Origin: Candidatus Poribacteria bacterium
Lineage (GTDB): Bacteria > Poribacteria > WGA-4E > WGA-3G
DNA: 64,000 nucleotides
NCBI GenBank assembly: GCA_026702755.1
Contig: JAPPBX010000017.1
Coordinates: 77,743 to 141,742 of the forward strand
Direction of reading: 5' to 3'
In this document: piece by piece, positions 18,500 through 26,513 of the stretch
Position numbering within the stretch: the stretch's first letter is position 1
How the letters are laid out: each line of letters starts with the position of its first letter
The notes under the pieces: model-generated
Told to the model about the DNA's origin: nothing
The model's database searches: none
The model's input: the letters and a program-made list of their open reading frames with translations, nothing else
Position numbers and translations under genes: made by a program

Positions 18500-18565
18500 A
18501 GTTTCTAATCCTCCCAATCGAATGTTTGAATTTTGAGAGGATTTTAGCAGAATTTGGAAATTAAG

Positions 18566-18811
18566 TCAACTGCTTTTCTTCGCGTCCGCAGCTTCTGACT
18601 TAGGAGGCACTTCTATTGAAGTGTTTTGCGCCAGTTTGACAGTTGCCGACGCGGGTGCTCGTTTCTTTGGAGCCAGTTGTGGCTGACCCAGTTTGGGACG
18701 TGTCCGAAACTGTGGCAGCGGTCCCGGTGGTTCGTAAGTCGTATGTATTGGACGTTGACCTATTGAATGTCCAATGACATGTTCCCTTGTTTCAATGGGT
18801 TGCTCTTTCAT
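18566..18811 (-). CDS. Small proline-rich basic protein, partner of the 2TM protein
   Basis: 81 residues, rich in Pro, Lys and Ala, without signal peptide or membrane helix, probably disordered. Its ATG overlaps the stop of the preceding gene (ATGA), with GGGAGAT eight bases upstream inside that gene, so the pair is translationally coupled. No family recognised. It is real rather than a shadow because of this coupling and the ribosome site. Confidence 0.55.
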   Translation of the reverse strand: MKEQPIETREHVIGHSIGQRPIHTTYEPPGPLPQFRTRPKLGQPQLAPKKRAPASATVKLAQNTSIEVPPKSEAADAKKSS

Positions 18812-19338
18812 ACGATCATATCTCCCATTTGCTGGTTCAGTTTTTCCTGAACCTTCTGCCGGTGTCGGCGCGTCAAAAGGAAATCATCCTTTAACATTTG
18901 CGAACCGACCAATAACCATTCTCGGTACTGTTCAAATGTGTCTTTGAATTGCTCCAACGGAAAATCTGGATTGACTTCCATATCATAGATGAACCGTTCG
19001 AGATTAAGGCGTAAACTCTTGAAATATTGAGCGTTATGACTCAAATCGGTTATACGGTCCGATATTTTAAGTATGACGTGCAAGAGTGCTAAGAACGCGG
19101 CACATCCGGCTATAATGAGCCATGCTGATTTTCCTGTTGGTGTCCCCCATGACATCCAACCTACCATAACTGAAGCGATGGTAGCAATAGTCATGATGCT
19201 TTTGATTGCACCATCTATAGGTTTCCATTTCTGGAGTACCGAAGTCATCAGACTTTCAGAATAAGCGACGCGATAGAAGGTTTCAAGTGCGGTCTGCCAG
19301 AGAAGGTCTTTCTGATAGTCTTCCGCTGTTCTGTCCAT
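18808..19338 (-). CDS. Two-helix membrane protein, SLATT-like
   Basis: 176 residues, starting at the ATG eight bases after GGAGAT; a longer in-frame form lacks a site. An N-terminal amphipathic segment (WQTALETFYRVAYSESLMTSVLQKW) is followed by two membrane helices at about 46-63 and 71-88, then a long, charged, helical C-terminal half. This order resembles SLATT-type membrane effectors, which in other bacteria act with nucleotide-sensing partners in defence systems. Resemblance is at the level of layout only. The downstream gene overlaps by four bases. Confidence 0.5.
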   Translation of the reverse strand: MDRTAEDYQKDLLWQTALETFYRVAYSESLMTSVLQKWKPIDGAIKSIMTIATIASVMVGWMSWGTPTGKSAWLIIAGCAAFLALLHVILKISDRITDLSHNAQYFKSLRLNLERFIYDMEVNPDFPLEQFKDTFEQYREWLLVGSQMLKDDFLLTRRHRQKVQEKLNQQMGDMIV

Positions 19339-19531
19339 TATTAGGATCTCCTTTTCGGAATGCATTCCATTACAATAGTAGGTACCCTTGTGTGCGATTA
19401 CATAGATTTGTTACAGTATTAAGTAACGAAAGAATTGAAGGATTGGTAACAGTTTTTTTAGGTAGGACTTACGGAAAATCAATCAATTCGCTTGCGGGGC
19501 TGGAAGTGGAAGATTAGAAGGATGGAGACGG

Positions 19532-20674
19532 TTACGCACGGTGATGCTTCAGCAGTTCCCAATTCGGAACGAAACCGATACCGGGTCGAGTCGGAACTGT
19601 GACATACCCGTCAGAATTCAAAACCATCGGTGGGAGGAACATTTCGCCGCGTAATGGGTCAACAGCGGGTGGATAATATTCTAACATCAAGCCGTTATCC
19701 CGGCTCGCGGCGATGTGGACCTGCAATTCTTGTGCGCCGTGCGGGGCAATTAATTTTTCGGCTTTCAACGCTTCCTCTACGACCTGGAGTGCTGGCTCAT
19801 AACCCGGAAGGATAGCGACATCGAGATTGAAGACATCCGCGCCTTCATAATCAATGAGCGTTTGGAAATAGTGTGCACCATATCCGTTTTCTCCCGTCGC
19901 GATTTGGATGCCATAATCTTGCGCCATCGCTCGCAATATCTTATGCCCTCTATAATCGTGGCTGTGAATCGGTTCTTCAAACCAAAAAATGTCGTTCGCC
20001 TGAAGCGCGGGAAGGCACTCGCTCGCCTTTTCGACCGAAAAAGCACAATTCGCATCTACCATTAGGGTTATACCGGGCCCAACCGTCTCCCGAACCACCT
20101 CAATTCGTTTGATGTCTGTTTCAAGTCCGGCATCCGGGTCTCCTATTTTCATCTTGACTGCGGTGGCGTTGAATTCATTGATGTTGCGCGCCATCTCTTC
20201 ACGGAGTTCGTCGAACCCTTTGTCTCTACCGTAGTAGCCACCAGCAATATAGGTGCGAATGCGTCGCTGTGTACCATCAAGTAAGGCATGAACCGATTTC
20301 CCTTCTATCTTCCCACGGATATCCCAGCAGGCTTGGTTTATCGCTGCCAAAACCTGTGTATGATACCCACCGGGTCCGTAGATTTTATAGTTCTCGGCTA
20401 ACCGTGAAACAAAGGTGGTATCCGTTACATCGTGTCCAATCAATACTGGACGAAACAGATCCACGAACGTTGGGAATAGGTGAAGAGGACGGGTCGCAGC
20501 GGTTCCGCCGTTGAATCCGTATCCGATAACCTCTTCTGTCCCATTTTTTGCGGTCACTTTTACGAGATGGAGCCTGCCCTTATCATAGACGTGCATGCCG
20601 TTCCAGATAGGTGGTTTATCCCATTCGTAGAGTTCACTTTCAATGGCAGTAATTTTGAACGGATGTGTAGGCAT
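19532..20674 (-). CDS. Enolase-superfamily enzyme (mandelate racemase type)
   Basis: 380 residues. The N-terminal capping domain is followed by a TIM barrel with the superfamily catalytic set: KMK at 174-176 (general base Lys), metal ligands Asp207 (MVDAN), Glu233 (FEEP) and Glu262 (ATGEN), and His312 (APHGAQ). This pattern fits the mandelate racemase/sugar-acid dehydratase branch, which abstracts the proton alpha to a carboxylate. Gluconate or galactonate-type sugar acids are plausible substrates; the exact one cannot be read from sequence. Confidence 0.9.
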   Translation of the reverse strand: MPTHPFKITAIESELYEWDKPPIWNGMHVYDKGRLHLVKVTAKNGTEEVIGYGFNGGTAATRPLHLFPTFVDLFRPVLIGHDVTDTTFVSRLAENYKIYGPGGYHTQVLAAINQACWDIRGKIEGKSVHALLDGTQRRIRTYIAGGYYGRDKGFDELREEMARNINEFNATAVKMKIGDPDAGLETDIKRIEVVRETVGPGITLMVDANCAFSVEKASECLPALQANDIFWFEEPIHSHDYRGHKILRAMAQDYGIQIATGENGYGAHYFQTLIDYEGADVFNLDVAILPGYEPALQVVEEALKAEKLIAPHGAQELQVHIAASRDNGLMLEYYPPAVDPLRGEMFLPPMVLNSDGYVTVPTRPGIGFVPNWELLKHHRA

Positions 20675-20682
20675 CGTTTTGT

Positions 20683-21456
20683 CTATTCCTCTACTATTGG
20701 CGGTGGTTTTGCTGCAAAAATTGTCAAACGCAATTCCTCGTCAAAAAGTTCATATACAGGTGTCTTTCCGCTCAGTGTTTCGCTTTCATTCAAGATGATA
20801 CCGACACCTTCCCCTCGGCGTTCTAAAAAATGCCGCCGCCGCACCTGTCTACTCATGTCATCATCCAAAGTGATTTCCGAGAGCAAGCGTGCAAGTAGTT
20901 CATTACGCGTGGCTTGGCTGTAGCGTAGATTATCCACTGTCACCGTGTTTGCCAATGCCCCCGGTGAATAGAGTTCCAGTCGGTCATCAAACATGAATAG
21001 CCGTATTTTTGATCCAGTTTTTGAATAATCTCTATGCACAACAGCATTGACTATCGCCTCAAATACGGCGCGCATACTGTATTCAGGGTAGTCTATCCTG
21101 CCAATGTCCTTCCGTGCTGCCACTGCGTTATATCTTTTAACAAATCTCATAGCGTGTATAATCTGTTGGTCAAGTGGTCCCTTAAAGTCCTGCGCATCAA
21201 GTTGGTGGTTTGCATCCTTTTTCTTACTGAGATAAAAAACGGCTTGAATGAAGCTGTTATAGAGGTAGTCATCAGGATTGTCATGACACATTAACACCCC
21301 AGCGACAGAGGCACGGTTCTGCTCACCGTCCTTAACCAGCAAACGCCTTTTGAGCAGTAAATCGACCACTTCCTCCTCAGTTGCGCCTTCTGTGATAAAT
21401 CGCTGATAGAGATCTTTTCTTACTGATTGCGGTTTTGCCGACTCTGTATCTACAAC
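20683..21456 (-). pseudogene. N-terminally truncated AlbA_2/RecG-like ATPase regulator
   Basis: The recognisable part is the middle and C-terminal region of Schlafen/AlbA_2-type putative regulators related to the RecG C-terminus: ASVAGVLMCHDNPDDYLYNSFIQAVFY, then FEAIVNAVVHRDYSKTGSKIRLFMFDDRLELYSPG (a GHKL-like ATP-binding block), then RRRHFLERRGEGVGIIL. The DNA-binding AlbA_2 domain that should precede it is missing. The frame runs back to a stop at 21457-21459 without it, and the only start-like codon (GTG at 21369) would leave a fragment. It abuts other broken genes, so decay or a deletion junction is likely. Confidence 0.65.
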
Positions 21457-21471
21457 CTAAAAGTTGTAGTT

Positions 21472-21669
21472 TTAGAGTCGGGATTTTTGATAAATGCCCT
21501 TGATACGGTTGGGATAGCGCGGAAGCAATGCTTTGAGGGCGTGCAGATTGTCGCTGCGGATGATCAGGTTATCGTCTGTATTGATCGGGTTGCAGGAGCG
21601 GGTTTTGTCAGGTTCAAGTGGGCGGTAAGAGACGGTGAGGTGGTGGGCATAAATGTGTTGTTTTCCTTT
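21472..21669 (-). pseudogene. Fragment of a site-specific DNA methyltransferase (Mod-type)
   Basis: Reading the minus strand in the frame ending at 21472 gives 65 residues including YAHHLTVSYRPLEP and NLIIRSDNLHALKALLPRY, which is the characteristic lead-in to the catalytic DPPY region of type III/Mod adenine methyltransferases (usually followed by IDPPYNT). Here the frame runs into KSRL and a stop just before that motif. The fragment is joined directly to the PIN-domain remnant upstream in a different frame. A short hairpin (CTACAAC/GTTGTAG, 21450-21469) lies at its 3' edge. Confidence 0.55.
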
Positions 21670-21674
21670 AAATC

Positions 21675-21866
21675 TGCCTTTTGCTGCAGATCTTCTCGTC
21701 TCTGTCCGACAGCGAGTCGACCAATTCCAAACAGAATTTCGCCCTTAACTATGGGGCAAGTAAAAATATAATCCGATTCAGTCAGAGAATTCAAACGCCC
21801 TTTAACTTCCAGAATATCTTTCATCAACAGACTCAATGTTGATGTTTCTAAGAGATACTTATTCAT
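21675..21866 (-). pseudogene. Truncated PIN-domain toxin (VapC-like)
   Basis: About 64 residues of a PIN-domain ribonuclease: MNKYLLETSTLSLLM replaces the usual LLDTNTLS, so the first acidic residue is Glu and the Asn is Ser, followed by CPIVKGEILFGIGRLA with the second conserved acidic residue. The C-terminal half with the remaining catalytic acids is absent because the frame passes into methyltransferase-derived sequence. The start overlaps the preceding gene (ATGA), the usual antitoxin-toxin layout. Confidence 0.6.
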
Positions 21867-22078
21867 TCTTTTTCATCTTCATCCAGATCAAAGGGTGAAT
21901 CGTACTTTATAGGTATTTTCCCTTCTTTGATTGATTGACGCAGTGCTTCAATGTCTTCATCAGTGAGGTATGGTGGTTTTTCCATCAACTTGATTAGGCA
22001 CTGGGCAGTAGGATTTTTTCTTGTTGGTGTTTTCTGATTCTGCTTTGGTTGCTGTTTGATTGAGTGTTTAGGTTTCAT
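21863..22078 (-). CDS. Probable antitoxin of a vapBC-like pair
   Basis: 71 residues, preceded by AAAGGAG. The N-terminus is Lys/Gln-rich, the C-terminal 40 residues acidic (EDIEALRQSIKEGKIPIKYDSPFDLDEDEKE). It overlaps the truncated PIN-domain gene by four bases. Small size, charge layout and position fit an antitoxin that has outlived its toxin; the DNA-binding fold is not recognisable. Confidence 0.5.
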   Translation of the reverse strand: MKPKHSIKQQPKQNQKTPTRKNPTAQCLIKLMEKPPYLTDEDIEALRQSIKEGKIPIKYDSPFDLDEDEKE

Positions 22079-22182
22079 AAAGTTTTGACTCCTTTCCCTT
22101 ATTGATATTTTAGCATAAGTATAACACTAATTTCCCAGAAATTTCAAGTAAAATTCAGAAGCGGGAAGTTGAGGAATCCGGT

Positions 22183-22207
22183 GCGGTTGGTAAACCGGAC
22201 CAACCGC
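22183..22207 (-). terminator. Strong hairpin after the alpha/beta-hydrolase gene
   Basis: GCGGTTGGT, 7-nt loop, ACCAACCGC. It is placed 23 bases beyond the stop of the leftward hydrolase gene. No T-run follows, so it could also be a dispersed palindromic repeat. Confidence 0.45.
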
Positions 22208-22229
22208 GGTGTGGTTTAGTGTGGGTTTG

Positions 22230-22907
22230 TCAACTCAGTGTTTCAGTCCATTCGCTGAGAACCCGCGCCATCTCGACAAAAACATCTTCTTCCGTTTTAC
22301 GGCGTTTGAGTACCTTAAATCCGTGATCCGCTGTATCCAGCAGATGCAAGATTGCCTTGGCACCGAGTTTCTCGCAGACGGGTTCTAACAGGTCAAGCAC
22401 TGCTAACTTGTCGCGGGTTCCAGAAAGGAATAACATCGGGATTGTGACATCAGCAAGGTGTTCTGCGCGCTCTGTGCCCTCTCTGCCGGAAGGATGCAAC
22501 GGAAATGCGAAAAACACAAGTCCTTTGACATGTTCAATCGGTTCTTTCGCTGCGGACATAGAAGACATGCGTCCACTATAGGAGTGTCCGCCGACGAGGA
22601 TGGATAAGTCGCTTGCGGCTTCATAAGCAGCAGCTGCAGCAGATCGGACAGTTTGGAGTGCCACCGCCTCCGATTCTCTACCACCGCCACCGCGTTCCAT
22701 GTAAGGGAACTGGTAACGGAACGTTGCGATACCGATATCCGCTAACCGTTCTGAGATCGTTTGGAGGGTTGAGGAGCGCATGTTTGTACTTGCCCCGTGT
22801 CCGAGCACAAGCAACCATTTCGCGTCGTCTGGACGCATCAAGATTGAGGAGACCTCACCTTTTTCTGGCGTTGCGATAAACTTTGACTCTATTGCTTCAT
22901 AACTCAT
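22230..22907 (-). CDS. Alpha/beta-hydrolase (KANL3/Tex30 or dienelactone-hydrolase type)
   Basis: 225 residues, cytoplasmic. The nucleophile elbow is GGHSYSG (Ser109), with Asp166 in SGTRD and His195 in TADHGF completing a catalytic triad; LGHGAST near residue 36 gives the oxyanion region. Length and the GHGAS/RYQFPYMERGGGGR blocks suit the small uncharacterised hydrolases related to KANL3/Tex30. Substrate unknown. Stand-alone gene with dispersed inverted repeats upstream. Confidence 0.8.
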   Translation of the reverse strand: MSYEAIESKFIATPEKGEVSSILMRPDDAKWLLVLGHGASTNMRSSTLQTISERLADIGIATFRYQFPYMERGGGGRESEAVALQTVRSAAAAAYEAASDLSILVGGHSYSGRMSSMSAAKEPIEHVKGLVFFAFPLHPSGREGTERAEHLADVTIPMLFLSGTRDKLAVLDLLEPVCEKLGAKAILHLLDTADHGFKVLKRRKTEEDVFVEMARVLSEWTETLS

Positions 22908-22958
22908 TTTCTACACCTTAGATTTTTTGTTGTGAAAGGTATTGGTGAAAGTTGTCAA

Positions 22959-23037
22959 GTGTGCTAAAGTCTGCAAAGTTGTGAAGTTGTCAAGAACTAT
23001 TTGATTGCCTCAAAATTTCTTCTCAACTTTAGCACAC
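22959..23037. repeat. Inverted repeat with GTGTGCTAAAGT ends
   Basis: GTGTGCTAAAGT at 22959-22970 and its perfect inverse at 23026-23037 enclose 55 bases. The same 12-mer occurs in an imperfect palindrome at 14363. It lies between two leftward genes and might also affect transcription between them. Confidence 0.5.
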
Positions 23038-23053
23038 GTGCAAATTTTCTTAA

Positions 23054-23653
23054 TTAGTGGATCACGCACTCTTGCACGATGTCTCGGTAGGTCTCTAACC
23101 CCGCAATTTTTAATCCTTTCACCTTTGCCAGATCGTCCCACCGCCGTAGGGTGAGTGCGTCCTGAAAATGAGGGATCTGTTCAAACGCCTCCCGTTCTTC
23201 ATCTGACATGACACCGCCTTGAACCTTGAGACTCCTTTTTGATGCCTCGGATAATCCATCATGATAAGAAGCATCGGTCGTACACAGATACCTTTTTGCC
23301 GGAACATGCAGGCGGATAGGTGTTGTGACCGCTTCTGAGAAAAACGGTTCCATATACTGCGCGCCGATCTCTTCATGATTCAGATCCGTGGCGAGAAAGG
23401 CTTTATCGGCATTGTGTTCGTCTAAGATAAAATGCCCGATATCGTGGAGTAATGCGCCCGTAATCAGTGTGTGGCTTGCATCGTTCTGCTGTGCGAGGGC
23501 AGCACATTGGAGCGCGTGTTCTAACTGCGTCACGACCTCATCGTAGAATGACTGTCCACGTTTTTCCATGTAGTTGAAGAGTGTATCAACCTTTTGTTGG
23601 GCAGTTGCACCCGTCATTTCTTGTGCGAGGCTTTGATCAATGCAATTTTGCAT
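23054..23653 (-). CDS. HD-domain oxygenase, PhnZ/TmpB-like (phosphonate C-P cleavage)
   Basis: 199 residues. The HD motif LLHDIGH and the upstream EHALQCA give the di-iron site; HEEIGAQYMEPFF, TTPIRLHVPAKRYLC and LKVQGGVMSDEEREAFEQ are hallmarks of the PhnZ-type subgroup. In that subgroup the di-iron centre oxidatively cleaves a 1-hydroxyphosphonate to release phosphate. The gene overlaps the end of the upstream PhyH oxygenase gene by 17 bases, so the two are coupled. PhnZ (2-aminoethylphosphonate) and TmpB (its trimethyl analogue) cannot be separated by eye. Confidence 0.75.
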   Translation of the reverse strand: MQNCIDQSLAQEMTGATAQQKVDTLFNYMEKRGQSFYDEVVTQLEHALQCAALAQQNDASHTLITGALLHDIGHFILDEHNADKAFLATDLNHEEIGAQYMEPFFSEAVTTPIRLHVPAKRYLCTTDASYHDGLSEASKRSLKVQGGVMSDEEREAFEQIPHFQDALTLRRWDDLAKVKGLKIAGLETYRDIVQECVIH

Positions 23654-24428
23654 GATTTACAGTTTTTCCTTGAAAATGTGCGATCTTGCTAATTTGTTTG
23701 TCTCGGTTTGAACTGTCTTTCGCGTATTCTGAAAAAGCTTGTCGCTTGTCAGCGTAGTACTGCTCACGCCAGTCGCCTTGCGAACTGGCGTTGTAGGTGA
23801 GATAGACAATCCGTCTCGGTTGTTCTGAACGGTTTGTTGGGCTTTTGTGTGGGATGTAAGAACCGAAAAGGAGAATATCTCCAGGATTTGTCGGCACGGC
23901 GACCCAATCCATCGTCGCTGCGGTTTCGGGAGCAACACATCCCTTTTCGTCCAGTGCGATGACCCCTTCTTGGTGTCTTCCAGATGCGAAATAGAGACAA
24001 CCACTTTCAGGAGTTGCGGAATCCACCGAGATCAAACAGGTAATATGGTAGTCGATAAACTCATAAGCGGGCGCGTCCTGATGCGCAGCATAACCACCAC
24101 CGCCGGGGTACTTGTAATTGATTTTTTCTTTGTAGAGGACTGCTGGTTCTGCCATCAACTCGGAAACGACATCTAACACTTTGCCACGCGTCACGGTGGC
24201 TTTCATACCGGTGTGATACGGCACAAAATTTTCTGAGCGAGAGAGTCTCGGTCCATCTGGCGTGGATTCGTAATGATGCATCCACTTATCGGGAGTCGGT
24301 TCCCAGTTCGAGATATCAGAGACCCACGCCTGTAGATTTTTTACCTCTTCGGTACCGAAAAAGCCGGGGATTTTCAGGTACCCGTTGGTTTTCCAGTTTC
24401 GATGGTCTTTTGGATTAAGGTGAGACAT
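23637..24428 (-). CDS. PhyH-family Fe(II)/2-oxoglutarate dioxygenase, PhnY*/TmpA-like
   Basis: 263 residues from the ATG preceded by GGAAGAGG; a 36-residue N-terminal extension in frame has no site. The blocks DKWMHHYE, LYKEKINYKYPGGGGY, AHQDAPAYEF (His and Asp iron ligands), YFASGRHQEGVI and IPHKSPTNRSEQPRR (third His, 2-oxoglutarate Arg) match phosphonate alpha-hydroxylases. Such enzymes produce the 1-hydroxyphosphonate used by the PhnZ-type partner encoded directly downstream. Together they would let the cell use an organophosphonate for phosphorus. Other PhyH substrates remain possible, but the pairing is specific. Confidence 0.75.
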   Translation of the reverse strand: MSHLNPKDHRNWKTNGYLKIPGFFGTEEVKNLQAWVSDISNWEPTPDKWMHHYESTPDGPRLSRSENFVPYHTGMKATVTRGKVLDVVSELMAEPAVLYKEKINYKYPGGGGYAAHQDAPAYEFIDYHITCLISVDSATPESGCLYFASGRHQEGVIALDEKGCVAPETAATMDWVAVPTNPGDILLFGSYIPHKSPTNRSEQPRRIVYLTYNASSQGDWREQYYADKRQAFSEYAKDSSNRDKQISKIAHFQGKTVNHAKLH

Positions 24429-24516
24429 AATCCTCTTCCTTGTGGATATTCTCTTAGATGTCAGTATAGCGTGCAAAGGCCTTTTTGTCAAATTTTGGAG
24501 AGCGGCTCCGGTCAAC

Positions 24517-26286
24517 CTATTGATTTTGGAGATCAACAGGTGTCATACTAAATTGCAACGTGTTCGTAGAGTTCGCAATTTCCATCCGATAATCCCATCC
24601 GCCTGTATAGTCTCCAGACTGGATTGTTAGGGTGTTCCAACCTGCCTTTAACGACAACTCAAAGTGTGCCCATCCTCGAAACAGAAGGGCACCCGGAACG
24701 GACGCTTCAGGCACCTCAACTCCGTTGAGAAATAGCCTGCCCAAGTGGCATCCCCATCCGATCTGCGCGAATACACGCTGCGCATTGGGGCTTTTGATAT
24801 GAGTCGTGCCATAGCCGAATGCCCAATCAGGGTTTCCGAAAGCACTGTCTAAGTTAATCCGTTCCGTTTCAGAGAGATGTTTTTGCCAAACGACTTCTCC
24901 ACTTTGTCCTTCGTAAGTTTTATCAACCCCGGACTCTGGGAGGGACACTGCGATGAAATCGGATGGAATATCGTTCGCGTTGGTGGGCACCTCTGTTACA
25001 CCAAGGTCAAAGGGACCGAGAAGCATCCAATCTTTGAGCACATGCATATTCGATCTATCAATAGGATGGAACAGATTCTTGCGACCAGTTAATTGTTCGC
25101 CTCCATACACGATTGAGTAATCATAGGTAGGCAACGGTGTTAAAGCATCAGATGCGACTGTAAGACCAACAGTGCCTTTTGTCAACTGTCCGGGTTTAAC
25201 TTGAAATGATAATCGGTGTGGTGAAATCTGCCAATTCTGATTTGGATGGAAAACTATTTCAACCTCTAACTGTTTTTCAAGCGTGTTTTCCAACGCAATT
25301 TCGAGTTTACCACTGGAAAAGGGTTGAGTTCTATCAATATTGAAATGAGAATTAAAGGTGAGTAGATTCGCTATCTTCTCTTTAATGGCTGCCGTTGAGA
25401 TGTCAGCGGGATGGACATTTCCCGGCTCTATAATCGCAACGTTAACCTCTTCGTCATCTACGGTTACAATGCTGTAATGATCGAAAGCCCCAGCCTCTGG
25501 TGCTTCTTGTGGTGTCAAGCCGCCCCCTGTTGCGCTAAGCACAAAGTAGCGACGGTCATTTCGGGTGTGCAAGGTCAAGTTGTGGTAGTGTCCAGCAAAA
25601 ACGGTGTACGCCCTGTCATTGAGTGCTGCTTCAACGTGCTCCCATCCCGAGTTTTCGTACAACCATATAGGTCTGTGCATCAAGACGAACGTGTGCCGTA
25701 CATTTGGATGTTGTGCTAATTCATCTTCCACGTATTTTATCTGTGCTTCTCCAAACCAGCCTTCTTTCTCCCAGTCCCACTCCGCGTGCCTTGAGTTGTG
25801 CCACTCCTCAGTATTCAGCATTATAAAGAGACAATTTTTATACGTAAATGCTGAATAGGTGCGTCCGAGGTGTTCCTTCCAGTAGTCGTACATCACTGGG
25901 TTCGTAATGTCGTGGTTACCGGGTAATGGCAGAAATGGAACGATTAAATCGGATTCATGTTGCCAGAATTCTTTCCATTCTGCCGCGAGTTGTTCAAGAT
26001 CTCTTGTACCTCCCTGTATTAAGTCACCGACCATAATGGCGAAGTCGGGTTTCAGTATATTGATCTCATCTATTGCTCGATCGAACACTGGCCACTTATC
26101 TAAGCCGCCACCAGTTTTATCACCTATGATAGCGAAACTGAATTTGTCAGGATCATCTGAAAACGGGCGTTCAATAATCGGTGTCCGTTCTGGAAATTTG
26201 GGTGTTTGAGCGGTGACTGTAGCAATTATTGCGAGGTATAAAGCAGGTAACACCACAATTTTCAGTAAGTGTGCGGACTTAGGCAT
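24517..26286 (-). CDS. Secreted metallophosphoesterase with C-terminal beta domains
   Basis: 589 residues. A signal peptide (about 1-26) is followed by a calcineurin-like catalytic domain: FAIIGDKTGGG (Asp56), MVGDLIQGG, LPGNHD (123-126) and AGHYHN supply the two-metal ligands. From about residue 290 the chain changes to strand-rich sequence, first a DUF-like Ig-type stretch (LEIALENTLEKQLEVEIVFHP), then a jelly-roll with HFELSLKAGWNTLTIQSGDYTGGWDYRMEI, likely carbohydrate binding. A role in periplasmic phosphoester or sugar-phosphate hydrolysis is inferred. It does not carry the WG tag. Confidence 0.85.
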   Translation of the reverse strand: MPKSAHLLKIVVLPALYLAIIATVTAQTPKFPERTPIIERPFSDDPDKFSFAIIGDKTGGGLDKWPVFDRAIDEINILKPDFAIMVGDLIQGGTRDLEQLAAEWKEFWQHESDLIVPFLPLPGNHDITNPVMYDYWKEHLGRTYSAFTYKNCLFIMLNTEEWHNSRHAEWDWEKEGWFGEAQIKYVEDELAQHPNVRHTFVLMHRPIWLYENSGWEHVEAALNDRAYTVFAGHYHNLTLHTRNDRRYFVLSATGGGLTPQEAPEAGAFDHYSIVTVDDEEVNVAIIEPGNVHPADISTAAIKEKIANLLTFNSHFNIDRTQPFSSGKLEIALENTLEKQLEVEIVFHPNQNWQISPHRLSFQVKPGQLTKGTVGLTVASDALTPLPTYDYSIVYGGEQLTGRKNLFHPIDRSNMHVLKDWMLLGPFDLGVTEVPTNANDIPSDFIAVSLPESGVDKTYEGQSGEVVWQKHLSETERINLDSAFGNPDWAFGYGTTHIKSPNAQRVFAQIGWGCHLGRLFLNGVEVPEASVPGALLFRGWAHFELSLKAGWNTLTIQSGDYTGGWDYRMEIANSTNTLQFSMTPVDLQNQ

Positions 26287-26513
26287 GTCATTCTCCTTGT
26301 GCTTATGAGTCGTGGAACTGTGTTTCTTGAAGATATTCTACATCCATGAGAGTATAGCATTAATAACACTGGTCGTCAACAACGAGACTGGGTATGTAAA
26401 TGTCCGGGGTGTTGGGCGGAGTGTGAGGTCTTGCCAAACGCGATTTACACCGGCGATTTGTTAAAGCAGACCCTGTTTGCTGATAGGAACGCCTGAATCT
26501 TCCATCTTCGCTT

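Noticed and set aside
20683-21369. An intact RecG-type helicase
   Set aside because: No helicase motifs are present; only the region shared by RecG-related ATPase regulators remains.
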